Notes: a model not told the origin generated them from the sequence alone. 64,000 nucleotides of DNA from Rhodospirillales bacterium Ga0074136 (GCA_001464375.1 LNEW01000163.1:1-64000); one strand, 5' to 3'; counted from the stretch's first letter, positions 8,139 through 17,156 are shown. Program-made: numbers and translations.

Positions 8139-9503
8139 ATGAATTCTGTCGATCCGGCGGGCGGGGCGCCGTTGTCCTCGGTGAGCGCGGCGCTGGCCGG
8201 GTTCGTGGCGGAGTCACGCTGGGCCGATATTCCCGCCGCGCCGCGTCACGCCGCCAGGCGCGCCCTGCTGAACCACGTCGGCTGCGCGATCGGCGTGGCG
8301 CACGACCCCGCGGTGCGGACGGCGCTGGCGGTGATGCGGCCATTCTCGGGGACCGCCGCGGCTACTGTCGTGGCGCAGGGCGTGCGCCTCGACCCGATGG
8401 CGGCGAGTTTCGTCAATGCCATCGCATCCAACCTGCTCGACTACGACGACACGCATCTTGCAACCGTCCTCCACCCCGCGGCGCCGGTGGCGCCGCCCGT
8501 GCTCGCGCTGGCGGAACAGCGGGGCCTGTCGGGCGCCGCGGCGCTGCACGCCATCCTTCTCGGGATCGAGGTCGCCTGCCGCGTCGGCCTCGGCGTCTCG
8601 CCGGGGCACTACGCGCGCGGCTGGCACATCACCGCCAGCGCCGGTGTCTTCGGGGCGGCCGCGGGCTGCGCGAAGCTGATCGGATTGACGGCGACGCAGA
8701 CCATGCATGCGCTGGGCATCGCGGCGAGCCAGGCGAGCGGGCTGGTCGAGAACCTGCCGACGGCGGCGAAGAACGTCGCGGTCGGCAATGCGGCACGCAA
8801 CGGGATGCTCGCAGCGCTGTTCGCCGAAGCCGGCTACGAGGCCGCGCCTGCCGCCATCGAAGGCCCGCTCGGCTGGGCGCGCGCCACCGGCGACGTGCCG
8901 GACCTGGCGGCGATGAACGGCGGGCTCGGCTCGCGGTGGGAAGCGGCGCGGAACACCTACAAGCCCTATCCCGCCGGCATCGTGTTCCACGCCGTGATCG
9001 AGGCCGGCGTCGCGCTGCGTCGTGAGCTCGGTGACCGCGTGGCGATGATCGACGGCGTCACCGTCGCCGGCGATGCGCTGCTGCTCGCCCGCGGCGACCG
9101 CGTGGTGCGCAATGAGCGCGACGCGCGCGTGAGCATTCACCACGCGGCCGCCATCGCCCTGACGCTGGGCCGCGCCGGTGTTGCGGAATTCGAGATGCCG
9201 GCGGTGACCGACGCTGCTCTGGCGCGGTTCCGTGGCAGGGTCGCGGCCCGGCTCGACGAGAGCCTGCCGCGCGGCGCGGCGCGCGTGCTGGTGCGGCTCG
9301 TGGATGGGTCGGAGCGTGTACGGACGGTCATCACGCCGCGCGGCAGCCTCGAGGTTCCGCTGACGGATGCGGAACTCGAGGCGAAGTTCCGCGACAATGC
9401 GGCGCTGGGCGGCCTGGGCGACCGCAGCGCCGCGCTCATCGCGGAGCTTTGGGCGCTCGACGCGGCGCCGTCGCTCACGCCGCTGATGCGCCTGCTGACA
9501 TAG
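8139..9503 (+). CDS. MmgE/PrpD family protein
   Basis: This is a 454-residue protein of the MmgE/PrpD superfamily, whose known members include 2-methylcitrate dehydratase, cis-aconitate decarboxylase and iminodisuccinate epimerase. Visible family features are NAIASNLLDYDDTH near residue 90, GIEVACRVG, GWHITASAGVFGAAAG, and YKPYPAGIVFHAVIEA in the second half. It would act on a di- or tricarboxylic acid. It follows a Bug-type binding-protein gene on the same strand, a very common pairing. This suggests that the bound ligand feeds this enzyme. The ATG at 8139 fits the start of homology, and a GTG one codon earlier is possible. Confidence 0.88.
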   Translation: MNSVDPAGGAPLSSVSAALAGFVAESRWADIPAAPRHAARRALLNHVGCAIGVAHDPAVRTALAVMRPFSGTAAATVVAQGVRLDPMAASFVNAIASNLLDYDDTHLATVLHPAAPVAPPVLALAEQRGLSGAAALHAILLGIEVACRVGLGVSPGHYARGWHITASAGVFGAAAGCAKLIGLTATQTMHALGIAASQASGLVENLPTAAKNVAVGNAARNGMLAALFAEAGYEAAPAAIEGPLGWARATGDVPDLAAMNGGLGSRWEAARNTYKPYPAGIVFHAVIEAGVALRRELGDRVAMIDGVTVAGDALLLARGDRVVRNERDARVSIHHAAAIALTLGRAGVAEFEMPAVTDAALARFRGRVAARLDESLPRGAARVLVRLVDGSERVRTVITPRGSLEVPLTDAELEAKFRDNAALGGLGDRSAALIAELWALDAAPSLTPLMRLLT

Positions 9504-9670
9504 CGGCACTCCGCAGCGCCGTTGATCCCTTCGTGCGGCCTGCGCGTCCGACAGCACTTCCGAGCCCGCCGCCCTACCCGGAGCCGAGCCCGCGCCACAC
9601 CGAGACGGCCTGACGCGCCACCGCTGAAGCCCGGCGCCGGCTCCTGTCTGTTGATAAGTCCGCTAAGTGC

Positions 9671-9745
<75 letters not shown>

Positions 9746-9851
9746 TACCCGCGCAGCCCGGGCGGCGCCTTCTACCCGCCACGACGCCCCCCCGCAACCG
9801 CCTTTCATCCCCCGCGCGCTGCGCCCGCCCCCGTGCTAACCATCCCCGACC

Positions 9852-10844
9852 ATGCGTCGCCGCCTGCTACTGACTGTCCTCCTCGCCCTCGCCGCCGCTG
9901 GCGGCTGGGTCTGGTGGACCATGCCTCCCGCCGTCGCCATCGCGCTGGCCACCTCCGGCCCGGCGCTGCGAGCCGTCTATGCCACCGGCAGCGTCGAACC
10001 CGTGCATTGGGCCCGCGTCGGCCCGACGTTGCGCGCCCGCATCACCGAGGTCCTGGTGGACGAAGGCGCCCGCGTCACGGAAGGCCAGCCCATGGCGCGC
10101 CTCGACAACCGCGAGGCGATACACCGTGCGGAGGAAACCGAGGCCCGCGCCCGCTTCGCCCAGGAGGACCTGGCCCGCATCCGCACCCTGGTCACCCGCG
10201 ACATCGCCGCCCGCGCCAGCCTCGAGCGCGCCGAGGCCGAGGCCCGCGCCGTGCGCGCCGTGGCCGAGGCCGCCCAGCGGCGCCTGGACGACTATATCGT
10301 TCGCGCACCATCCGACGGCATCGTGCTGCGCCGGGACGTGGAGGTGGGCGAGGTGGTCGACACCCCCGCCTCGCTGTTCTGGATCGGCGAACCCCGCCCG
10401 TTGCGCGTCACGGCCGAGGTGGACGAGGAGGACATCGCCCAGGTCCGCGAGGGCCAGCGCGTGCTGCTGCGCGCCGATGCCTTCTCCGGCCAGGTGCTGA
10501 CCGCAACCGTCGGCCAGATCACGCCCAAGGGCGACGCCACGCGCAAATCCTACCGCGTGCGCCTGCTCCTGCCCGACGACACACCCCTGCTGATCGGCAT
10601 GACGGTCGAGGCGAACATCGTGCTGCGCCAGACCGACGACGCCGTGCTGGTGCCGCCGGGCGCCGTGCGGGACGGTCGCGTCTTTGTCGTGCAGCAGGAA
10701 ACCGTGCAGCCCCGGCCCGTCGAACTGGGCGTGCAAGGCCCCCGCGCGGTCGAGATCCTGCGCGGCCTGCAGCGCGGCGAGGCGGTGGTGCTCGACCCAC
10801 CAGCCGGGCTCACGGCAGGCCAGGCGGTGCGCCTGCGCCCATGA
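9852..10844 (+). CDS. HlyD/MacA-type periplasmic adaptor subunit
   Basis: This is a 330-residue membrane-fusion (adaptor) protein. One N-terminal membrane anchor (residues about 4-22, LLLTVLLALAAAGG) is followed by a lipoyl-like half (VLVDEGARVTEGQPMARLDN). A short helical hairpin rich in Ala, Glu and Arg (about 80-135) comes next, then the second lipoyl half (IVRAPSDGIVLRRDVEVGE) and a beta-barrel domain. It would link the inner-membrane ABC permease to the outer membrane or act as its periplasmic cap. The stop overlaps the start of the permease gene by four bases (ATGA), so the two are translationally coupled. No outer-membrane partner is adjacent. Confidence 0.88.
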   Translation: MRRRLLLTVLLALAAAGGWVWWTMPPAVAIALATSGPALRAVYATGSVEPVHWARVGPTLRARITEVLVDEGARVTEGQPMARLDNREAIHRAEETEARARFAQEDLARIRTLVTRDIAARASLERAEAEARAVRAVAEAAQRRLDDYIVRAPSDGIVLRRDVEVGEVVDTPASLFWIGEPRPLRVTAEVDEEDIAQVREGQRVLLRADAFSGQVLTATVGQITPKGDATRKSYRVRLLLPDDTPLLIGMTVEANIVLRQTDDAVLVPPGAVRDGRVFVVQQETVQPRPVELGVQGPRAVEILRGLQRGEAVVLDPPAGLTAGQAVRLRP

Positions 10845-12085
10845 GGCTGATCCTCGACCTCGCGCGCGGCATGCTCTCCCGTCGGCGGCGGCAGACGCTG
10901 GTCAGCGTGCTGGGCGTGGCGCTCGGCGTGGCATTCTTCATCGCCATCGCCTCGCTGATGCGCGGCTTCCAGACCTATTTCGTGCAGCAGGTCATCGACG
11001 TGCAGCCGCACATCGTCATCAAGGACGAAACCCGCCGACCGCTGCCCCAGGCCGCCGAGATCGCCACGCCGGGCGGTGCCGTCGCGATCAACGGCGTGAA
11101 GCCGCGCGACCGCGTCCGTGGCATCCGCTCCGCCGGCGACAAGCTCGCGGTGCTTGAAGCGATTCCCGGTGCCTCGGCCGCAGCCATCCTGACCGGTGCC
11201 GCGCTGCTGCGCTACGGCTCGCGCGACGTCACCATCACCGTCACCGGGATCGAACCGGCGCGCTACCGCCGCGTGGCGAACCTGGAAAAGGACATGGTCC
11301 AGGGCAGCCTCAACGACCTGCGCTCGGCCGCCAACGGCCTGATCATCGGCGCGGCGCTCGCAGTCCGCCTTGGCGTGCAGATGGGGGACACCGTCATCGC
11401 CGTCTCGCCGCGCGGCGTCTCGCTGCAGATGAAGATCGTCGGCATCTTCCACACCGGGCTGGTGGCCCTCGACCAATCCGCCGGCTACGCCCTGCTGAAG
11501 GTCAACCAGGTCCTGCAGGACCGCCCCAACGTGGTGAACCAGATCCTGCTGCGCCTGGCCGACGTGACCCAGGCCGAACCCCTCGCGCGCCGGATCGAGG
11601 GCCGCTTCGGCGACCGCACCGAATCCTGGGAGGAGCAGAACCGCAATATCCTCACGGTCTTCGTCATCCAGAACGCCATCATGTACAGCGTGACCGGCGC
11701 CATCCTGCTGGTCGCGGCCTTTGGCATCTACAACATCATCTCGACGGTCGTGTTCGAGAAGACACGCGACATCGCCATCCTGAAGTCGCTGGGCTTCACC
11801 GAGGGCGACATCCAGCTGCTGTTCCTGGTGCAGGGCATGATCGCGGGGCTGCTCGGCGCCGTGCTCGGCTGCGTGATCGGGCAGCTGATGATCGAAGGGC
11901 TGGGGCAGGTGCGCTTCCAGACCGAGACACCGGCCGGCAACGACCGCTTCCTGATGGCGCAGGATTGGCGGATCTTCGCGGTGGCATCGTTCTTCGCGGT
12001 GGCATCGGCGGCACTGGCCGCGGTCATTCCAGCGCGGCGGGCGGCCCGGCTTGATCCCGTGCAGGTCGTCCGGGGGGCGGCGTGA
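10841..12085 (+). CDS. MacB/FtsX-type ABC transporter permease
   Basis: This 414-residue permease has the MacB topology. A first membrane helix (VLGVALGVAFFIAIASL, about 18-40) is followed by a large periplasmic MacB-PCD domain and three C-terminal helices: AIMYSVTGAILLVAAFGIYN, LLFLVQGMIAGLLGAVLG and the helix before VIPARRAARLDPVQVVRGAA. The cytoplasmic KTRDIAILKSLGF segment is the FtsX-family coupling region. ATP binding is provided by a separate protein encoded downstream. With the adaptor gene before it, this forms a mechanotransmission-type exporter for a lipid, peptide or small amphipathic molecule. The substrate is unknown. Confidence 0.9.
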   Translation: MRLILDLARGMLSRRRRQTLVSVLGVALGVAFFIAIASLMRGFQTYFVQQVIDVQPHIVIKDETRRPLPQAAEIATPGGAVAINGVKPRDRVRGIRSAGDKLAVLEAIPGASAAAILTGAALLRYGSRDVTITVTGIEPARYRRVANLEKDMVQGSLNDLRSAANGLIIGAALAVRLGVQMGDTVIAVSPRGVSLQMKIVGIFHTGLVALDQSAGYALLKVNQVLQDRPNVVNQILLRLADVTQAEPLARRIEGRFGDRTESWEEQNRNILTVFVIQNAIMYSVTGAILLVAAFGIYNIISTVVFEKTRDIAILKSLGFTEGDIQLLFLVQGMIAGLLGAVLGCVIGQLMIEGLGQVRFQTETPAGNDRFLMAQDWRIFAVASFFAVASAALAAVIPARRAARLDPVQVVRGAA

Positions 12086-12090
12086 AGCAA

Positions 12091-12117
12091 GGTCGGGCGA
12101 GGGAACTCTCCCGGACC
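12091..12117 (+). other. Hairpin between permease and ATPase genes
   Basis: An imperfect hairpin of the form GGTC-GGG-c-GAG, loop GGAA, CTC-t-CCC-g-GACC begins six bases after the permease stop. It is followed by CT-rich sequence and TTATTTT. Its core is the same as the perfect hairpin at 41783-41812, so it is probably a member of a dispersed hairpin family. Here it could attenuate transcription between the permease and ATPase genes. Confidence 0.55.
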
Positions 12118-12152
12118 CCCTCCCTTATTTTCAACCTGCGGATTGGCGGACG

Positions 12153-12845
12153 ATGACGGCGCCGCTTTTGGCCGCCGAGGGCGTCACGAAGCGGCTTGCC
12201 GAGGGCGTCACGCTGGTCAGCGACATATCGCTCACCGTAACCAGGGGCGAGTTCGTCGCCATCACCGGGCCATCCGGATCGGGCAAATCCTCCCTGCTCT
12301 ACCTGCTCGGACTGCTCGACCGGCCCAGCGCAGGGCGCGTCTTGCTCGAAGGCGCGGATACGGCGCTGCTGCCGGCACAGGATCTTGCGGCACTGCGCCT
12401 CGCGCGGCTTGGCTTCGTCTTCCAGTTCCATTTCCTGCTGCCGGAATTCTCGGCGCTGGACAACGTGCTCATTCCCATTCGCCGCCGGGGCGTGCTGAAG
12501 CCGGAAGCGGCACGGGCGCGTGCCATGTCCCTGCTCGATGCCCTCAGCCTCGCGGACGCCGCGGCGAAACTGCCCGAACAACTCTCCGGCGGCATGCGCC
12601 AGCGCGTCGCCGTCGCCCGAGCGCTCGCCAATGATCCCGCCCTGTTGCTGGCGGACGAACCCACCGGCAACCTCGATACGAAGAATGCCGCCGCGGTCTT
12701 CGACATCTTCGCGCGCCTCGCCGCGGAGGAAGGCCGCACCGTGCTGGTCGTGACCCATGATGCCGACCTGGCGCGGCGCGCCACCCGGCGCATCCACCTG
12801 GTCGATGGCCGGATCGTCAGCGACGAACGAAGCGCGCCAGCCTGA
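12153..12845 (+). CDS. ABC transporter ATP-binding protein (LolD/MacB-type)
   Basis: This 230-residue ATPase has Walker A GPSGSGKS (39-46), the signature LSGGM (144-148) and Walker B LLLADEP (164-170), followed by TGNLD. The LADEPTGNLD form and overall length place it with the LolD/FtsE/MacB-NBD group that powers FtsX-like permeases. It is the third gene of the exporter set after the adaptor and permease, separated from the permease by 67 bases containing a hairpin. The ATG at 12153 puts the start just before the conserved first strand. A longer in-frame extension upstream would read through the hairpin and is less likely. Confidence 0.92.
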   Translation: MTAPLLAAEGVTKRLAEGVTLVSDISLTVTRGEFVAITGPSGSGKSSLLYLLGLLDRPSAGRVLLEGADTALLPAQDLAALRLARLGFVFQFHFLLPEFSALDNVLIPIRRRGVLKPEAARARAMSLLDALSLADAAAKLPEQLSGGMRQRVAVARALANDPALLLADEPTGNLDTKNAAAVFDIFARLAAEEGRTVLVVTHDADLARRATRRIHLVDGRIVSDERSAPA

Positions 12846-12865
12846 CCACGCTGCGCCGTCTTTTT

Positions 12866-12895
12866 GTTGACTAGGCAACTTACTGCTAATAGTTT
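12866..12895 (+). promoter_or_regulatory. Promoter and MarR-type operator upstream of the MarR gene
   Basis: An AT-rich island in otherwise GC-rich DNA holds the inverted repeat GTTG-ACTAGG-CAAC (12866-12879). It overlaps a -35-like TTGACT (12867-12872). A -10-like TAGTTT lies 17 bases further on (12890-12895). The TTG-N6-CAA palindrome is the usual shape of a MarR-family operator, so the regulator encoded next probably represses itself and the DUF1398 gene. If this -10 is right, transcription begins inside the first annotated codons, which favours the ATG at 12919 as the real start. Confidence 0.6.
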
Positions 12896-12897
12896 CC

Positions 12898-13380
12898 ATG
12901 GAACTCACAATCGATCCCATGAACCGCAGCAGCCCCGTCCCTGCCCTTACCGACCACCTCGGCTACTGGCTGCGGCTGGTCTCCAATCACGTCTCCGCCG
13001 GCTTCGCCCGCCGGCTCGAGAGGCACGGCGTCACCGTTGCGGAATGGGTGGTGCTGCGCGAACTGCTCGATGTGGACGCCCTTGCCCCGAGCCGCCTCGC
13101 CGACCGCATGGGCATGACGCGCGGGGCGATCAGCAAGCTCGCCGACCGCCTGGTCGCCAAGGCGCTGGTCGACCGCCAGGACGACCCGCAGGACGGCCGC
13201 GCCCAGACCCTGGCGCTCACCGCCGCGGGGCGCCGCCTGGTGCCGCGCCTCGCGCGCCTGGCGGACGCGAACGATGCCGCCTTCTTCGCTGCCCTCGCGT
13301 CCAGGGAGCGCGCGACGGTCGAGGCTGCGCTGCGCAAGGTTGTCGCGCAGCACGGCCTCAAGCACCGCCCCGTCGACTGA
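12898..13380 (+). CDS. MarR family transcriptional regulator
   Basis: This is a 160-residue winged-helix regulator. The recognition region LADRMGMTRGAISKLADRL is followed by the wing with DDPQDGRAQTLALTAAG, the characteristic MarR D-x-R-D motif region. The flanking helices form the dimer interface. It would bind a palindromic site as a dimer and release it on binding a small ligand. It lies immediately after an AT-rich promoter with a TTG-N6-CAA palindrome and 30 bases before a DUF1398 gene, so it is probably autoregulatory. The start could instead be the ATG at 12919 (153 residues), since the -10 element almost touches the first ATG and neither start has a strong ribosome-binding site. Confidence 0.88.
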   Translation: MELTIDPMNRSSPVPALTDHLGYWLRLVSNHVSAGFARRLERHGVTVAEWVVLRELLDVDALAPSRLADRMGMTRGAISKLADRLVAKALVDRQDDPQDGRAQTLALTAAGRRLVPRLARLADANDAAFFAALASRERATVEAALRKVVAQHGLKHRPVD

Positions 13381-13410
13381 ACCCTCCCATCACCGCGAAG
13401 GACCCGCGCC

Positions 13411-13812
13411 ATGGACGCGCAAACCCGAGCCACCGCCGAAGCCTGCCTGGCCGCCGCCAATGACGGATCGCTCGACTTCCCCGCCATCGTCGCCCGGCTG
13501 ATCGCCGCCGGCTTCGAGGGCTACACCGTGGACTACCGCCGCGGTGTCTCGACCTACTACCTGCCCGATGGCGACAGCGTGGACCTGCCGCATCCGGCGC
13601 AGGACGGCCCGGTCGCCGCCGCCTTCCAGGCGCCGGTGGTCGAAGCCGCCGTCCACGAGGCGCAGGCCAAGGTCCCCGGCTACACCTATCGCGGCTTCTG
13701 CGGGAAGGTCACGGCAGCAGGCTGCGCCGGCACCATCGTGTCCTTCTCCGGCCGACGCGTCGTGTATTTCGGCCGCACCGCCGAAACGCATGTGGAGCAT
13801 TTCCCGCCGTAG
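13411..13812 (+). CDS. DUF1398 (YbcV-like) family protein
   Basis: This is a 133-residue soluble protein with the DUF1398 pattern: an N-terminal helix, then AAGFEGYTVDYRRGVSTYYLPDGDSV, and in the C-terminal part PGYTYRGFCGKVTAAGCAGTIV followed by GRRVVYFGRTAETHVEHFP. The biochemical function of the family is not known. Its placement 30 bases after a MarR regulator, with an apparent shared operator, suggests that it is induced by a small molecule and may belong to a stress or detoxification response. There is no signal peptide. The annotated start has no competing upstream ATG in frame. Confidence 0.7.
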   Translation: MDAQTRATAEACLAAANDGSLDFPAIVARLIAAGFEGYTVDYRRGVSTYYLPDGDSVDLPHPAQDGPVAAAFQAPVVEAAVHEAQAKVPGYTYRGFCGKVTAAGCAGTIVSFSGRRVVYFGRTAETHVEHFPP

Positions 13813-13817
13813 CGGCG

Positions 13818-14585
13818 CTACGCCCCCTCCACCGGATCGTACATCACGCCGGAGGACGCGAAGCCGCCATCCACGTTCAGCACCTGGCCGGTGACGAAGC
13901 CGTTCTCCGCGCTGCAAAGGAACGCGACCGCGGCCGCGACGTCGGCCGGTGTGCCGTAGCGCTTCACCGCCATGCGATCCAGGAAGGCGGCGCGCTGGCG
14001 CGGCCCATGTGCGGTGCGCGCCACCTGCACCGGTCCGGGGGCAACGCCATTCACCAGGATGCCATGCGGTGCGAGTTCCGTCGCCAGCACGCGGGTGAGC
14101 ATCTCGATGCCGCCCTTGCTGGCGCCATAGGCCGCGCGCCCGGTGCCGCCGAACTGCCCGGACACCGAGGAGATGGTGACGATCCGCCCACCCGGATCGG
14201 GCGCGGCCGTCATGGCACGCCCAGCAGCGCGCGCGGTCAGGAAGCAACCCACCAGATTCACCCGCAGCACGCGCTCGAAGGCCGCCAGCGACATCTCCAG
14301 CACCGGCACGCGGTCGGTGATGCCGGCATTGCACACCGCGATGCGCAGCCGGCCGAAGCGGCGCTCGGCCTCGGCCACCGCGGCCTCCACCTGCGCCTCG
14401 TTGGTTACGTCCATGGCCTGCGCGGCGGCGGTGCCGCCCGCGGCGGTAATGGCACCCGCCACCCGCGCGGCGGCCTCCGCATTGATGTCGGCCACCAGCA
14501 CCGCGGCCCCGTCGCGCGCCAGGCGCAGCGCGATCCCCTCGCCGATGCCTGACCCGCCGCCGGTGACCAGCGCGACCAGGCTCAC
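13818..14585 (-). CDS. SDR family oxidoreductase (glucose/3-oxoacyl reductase-like)
   Basis: This is a 255-residue classical SDR. The cofactor loop TGGGSGIG (8-15) is followed by the NAG motif at 86-88 and the catalytic set Ser140, Tyr153 and Lys157 (YGASK). The C-terminal GQVLNVDGGFASSG is standard. The substrate is unknown. It starts with GTG at 14585, overlapping the stop of the cyclase gene by four bases, so it is translationally coupled as the third gene of a Bug-cyclase-SDR operon. A role oxidising or reducing the product of the cyclase-type hydrolase is the natural inference. Confidence 0.87.
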   Translation of the reverse strand: MSLVALVTGGGSGIGEGIALRLARDGAAVLVADINAEAAARVAGAITAAGGTAAAQAMDVTNEAQVEAAVAEAERRFGRLRIAVCNAGITDRVPVLEMSLAAFERVLRVNLVGCFLTARAAGRAMTAAPDPGGRIVTISSVSGQFGGTGRAAYGASKGGIEMLTRVLATELAPHGILVNGVAPGPVQVARTAHGPRQRAAFLDRMAVKRYGTPADVAAAVAFLCSAENGFVTGQVLNVDGGFASSGVMYDPVEGA

Positions 14586-15256
14586 ATGTCCTCCTCGATG
14601 GCGATGACGCGCGCCGGCGCGCCGTCGCTGTCCGGGATCTTCACCGGCAGGCCGATCACCTGGCAGCGAGGCTGCGTGATGGCGCCCATGTTGCAAAGGT
14701 ATTCGAACATGACCACGCCGCGCGCCAGCAAGTGGAAATGCGTGACATGCTCGGGCAGCGGCGGCCGCGGCTGCCCGGTCAGGAAGAAGCGGATGCAGTG
14801 GTCCTGCGGGAAGTCGAAGCCGACCGCCTTGATGCCCTGCTCGCGCAGCCAGACCGCGCCCTCGGCGGTCATCCACGGCGCCTTCAGCCAGAAATCCTCG
14901 CTGTCGAGGCTGGCGCGTTCGTCCCAGCGTGTACGGATCAGCGCGAAGTCGCCGCGCCGCAGATGCGCCCCCGCCGCAGCCAGCCGCTCGACCGGGATCG
15001 GGCTGTCCGCCGGTACGTCCGAGACATCGATCACCGCGCCCGGCCCGACCGTCATGTCGAGCGAGATCGCATCGGTCGTGAAGCCCTCGGGGTCGACATG
15101 CCGCGGGCTGTCCATGTGGGTGAAGGCATGCACGTTCCACCCCGCCCAGGTCGCCTGGCCGGCGCCGGTGTCGTGGCTTTTCGCCAGGCGGCGCTCCACC
15201 GCCCAGCGGAAATGCCCGGTGCGGACGGCGGTCGACAGGTCGATCAGCCGCGCCAC
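14582..15256 (-). CDS. Cyclase family protein (kynurenine formamidase-like hydrolase)
   Basis: This is a 224-residue protein of the putative cyclase family (KynB-like). The metal-binding signature FTHMDSPRHV is near residue 45 (His, Asp and His are ligands), preceded by the IDLSTAVRTGHF start. Later DFPQDH and ARGVVMFEYLCNM fit the family's second half. Characterised relatives hydrolyse N-formylkynurenine, isatin or polyketide esters. Without tryptophan-degradation genes nearby, the substrate is open. The gene begins three bases after the Bug gene ends and overlaps the SDR gene by four bases. Confidence 0.85.
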   Translation of the reverse strand: MARLIDLSTAVRTGHFRWAVERRLAKSHDTGAGQATWAGWNVHAFTHMDSPRHVDPEGFTTDAISLDMTVGPGAVIDVSDVPADSPIPVERLAAAGAHLRRGDFALIRTRWDERASLDSEDFWLKAPWMTAEGAVWLREQGIKAVGFDFPQDHCIRFFLTGQPRPPLPEHVTHFHLLARGVVMFEYLCNMGAITQPRCQVIGLPVKIPDSDGAPARVIAIEEDM

Positions 15257-15259
15257 CGC

Positions 15260-16228
15260 TCAGCCATCCTTCCAGGGGCGACGCGCCCACAGCGCGCGCA
15301 GCGCGGTGCCTTCCTGCAGCACGATCTCGCGCGTCGCCACCGGGTCGCGATACTGCAGCGGGATGAACAGCCGCTCGGCCTCCGCGATCCAGGCGGGGTC
15401 GCGCATCGTCGCCGCCAGCATCGCCGACAGGCGTTCGACGATCGGCGTGGGTGTCGCCACCGGCACCACGAGCGAGCGCACCACGCGCGTGTCGATCGGG
15501 TAGCCGGATTCGCGGAAGGTCGGCACGTCCGGCGTCATCGGGAAGCGTGCCGGCCCGGCCGAGGCCAGCGGCCGCACCCGCCCCTCGCGGATCAGTCCCA
15601 CGCTCTCGCCCATGTTCATCGACGCCACCTGGATATGCCCGCCGATCAACGCGGTCACGGTCGGCGCCTGGCCGGCGAAGGGCACGTGGTTCAGACGGAT
15701 GCCGGCGGCATTCTCCAGTTCCAGCATCAGCAGGTGGTCGTCCGACCCGATCCCCGCCGTGCCCACCGCGATGGTGCCCGGCGCGGCGCGCGCGCCCTGC
15801 ACCAGATCCGCGAGCGTGCGGAACGGGCTGTTGGGCGCGACATGGAAGCCGGAGGGGTCCTCCACCACCGTGCCGAGATAGGCGAAATCCTCCAGCCGGT
15901 AGCGCGGCGTGCGCTCGATGGTGATGGTCTGCAGACTCGGCGTGATGACGGTGCCGATGGTGGTGCCGTCGGGCGCGGCGGTCGCCGCGGCGGTGTAGCC
16001 GATCTCGGCCCCCGCACCGGGGCGGTTCACCACCACGAAGCGCGCGCCGGGCAGATGCTTCTCGAAGAAGGGCACCATGGCGCGGATGTTGATGTCGGTG
16101 CCGCCGCCCGGCGGGAAGGGCACGATGAGCTGGATCGGCCGGTCGCCGGGCCAGGCGGGCTGGGCGTGCGCGGTCAGCGGCGCGGCGGCCAGTGCTGCGG
16201 CGATCACGCCGCGACGCGATGGAGCCAT
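15260..16228 (-). CDS. Bug (TctC-like) substrate-binding protein
   Basis: This is a 322-residue periplasmic solute-binding protein. MAPSRRGVIAAALAAAPLTA forms the export signal, with Ala-His-Ala at the likely cleavage site. The mature chain begins with RPIQLIVPFPPGGGTDIN, the Bug family ligand-loop motif. The central NHVPFAGQAPTV and DVPTFRESGYP segments complete the family pattern. I use the ATG at 16228, with GGAAGG upstream, rather than the ATG seven codons earlier. It heads a tight operon with the cyclase and SDR genes, which suggests that the bound ligand is hydrolysed and then oxidised. No TctA/TctB subunits are nearby. Confidence 0.88.
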   Translation of the reverse strand: MAPSRRGVIAAALAAAPLTAHAQPAWPGDRPIQLIVPFPPGGGTDINIRAMVPFFEKHLPGARFVVVNRPGAGAEIGYTAAATAAPDGTTIGTVITPSLQTITIERTPRYRLEDFAYLGTVVEDPSGFHVAPNSPFRTLADLVQGARAAPGTIAVGTAGIGSDDHLLMLELENAAGIRLNHVPFAGQAPTVTALIGGHIQVASMNMGESVGLIREGRVRPLASAGPARFPMTPDVPTFRESGYPIDTRVVRSLVVPVATPTPIVERLSAMLAATMRDPAWIAEAERLFIPLQYRDPVATREIVLQEGTALRALWARRPWKDG

Positions 16229-16313
16229 TCCTGGTGTTCCTTCCCACATGCCCGCGCCTTCGGCGGTGTCGTGGGCACGCTAGGCCATGTCCCGCAGGGA
16301 CGGAACCGCCTGC

Positions 16314-17156
16314 TCAGCCGCGCGCCGTCGCCGCCAGCAATCCGCCGCCCGCCACCAGCGCGGCCGCCACCGCCACGCGCCAGTCGAGCAGCCCCTCCCC
16401 GGCGGCCACCAGCAGCAGCGTCGATGCGACCGGAACCGCATAGGCCAGCGTGCCGAGCAGCCGCGGATCGCCGCGCTTCATCCCGGCATCCCACAGGAAG
16501 AACGCAGCGCCCAGCGGGCCGGCGCCGAGCAGAACGATCGCCAGCCATTGCCGCGCATCCGGCACCACCGTCGCCTCGAAAGCCACATGTGCCGCGCCGG
16601 CCAGCAGCGCGGTGGCGATGCAGAAGCCGGCCAGCGCATCGGTCGGCACCGCCGCCATCCGCTTCGACGTGATCGAATAGACCGCCCAGACCACGGCGCA
16701 TCCCACCGCGCTGGCGAAGCCCCAGCCCGCCCCCGCCGGGAAGGACGCGCCAGCGCCCACCAGCAGCGCGCAGCCGGCGAAACCCAGCGCCACCCCTGCC
16801 AGCCGCCGCTTGCCCAGCCGCAGCCCCAGCACCGGCGCCGAGAGCAGCACGATCAGCAGCGGCCATAGATAGTTCAGCAGGTTGGCTTCAACCGCCGGCG
16901 CCAGCGCCAGCGCAGCGAAATACAACGCGTGATAGCCGAACAGCCCGCCCACCCCGTGCACCCACGCCAGCGGCCCCTGCCGCAGCGCCCCGAGGCGCCC
17001 GCGCGCCGCCACAACGCCGAGCGCGAGCAGCCCGCCCACCGCGAAGGCCATGCCCGTGAGTTGCAATGCAGGCACGCCATTCGCCATGCGGGCGAGCAGC
17101 GCCAGAAAAGCCCACAGCAGCAGGGCGCCGGAACCGGCAAGGGTGGAAATCGACAT
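16314..17156 (-). CDS. DMT superfamily (EamA) transporter
   Basis: This is a 280-residue inner-membrane protein with about ten hydrophobic helices arranged as two EamA repeats. The first covers roughly residues 5-135, and the second begins near GWGFASAVGCAVVWAVYSITSK. The motif ALAPAVEANLLNYLWPLLIVLLSA is the family's conserved helix 4 region, and the overall pattern resembles YddG-type amino-acid exporters. The actual solute is not determinable. It stands alone, divergent from the YvlD-like gene and convergent with nothing close. Confidence 0.85.
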   Translation of the reverse strand: MSISTLAGSGALLLWAFLALLARMANGVPALQLTGMAFAVGGLLALGVVAARGRLGALRQGPLAWVHGVGGLFGYHALYFAALALAPAVEANLLNYLWPLLIVLLSAPVLGLRLGKRRLAGVALGFAGCALLVGAGASFPAGAGWGFASAVGCAVVWAVYSITSKRMAAVPTDALAGFCIATALLAGAAHVAFEATVVPDARQWLAIVLLGAGPLGAAFFLWDAGMKRGDPRLLGTLAYAVPVASTLLLVAAGEGLLDWRVAVAAALVAGGGLLAATARG

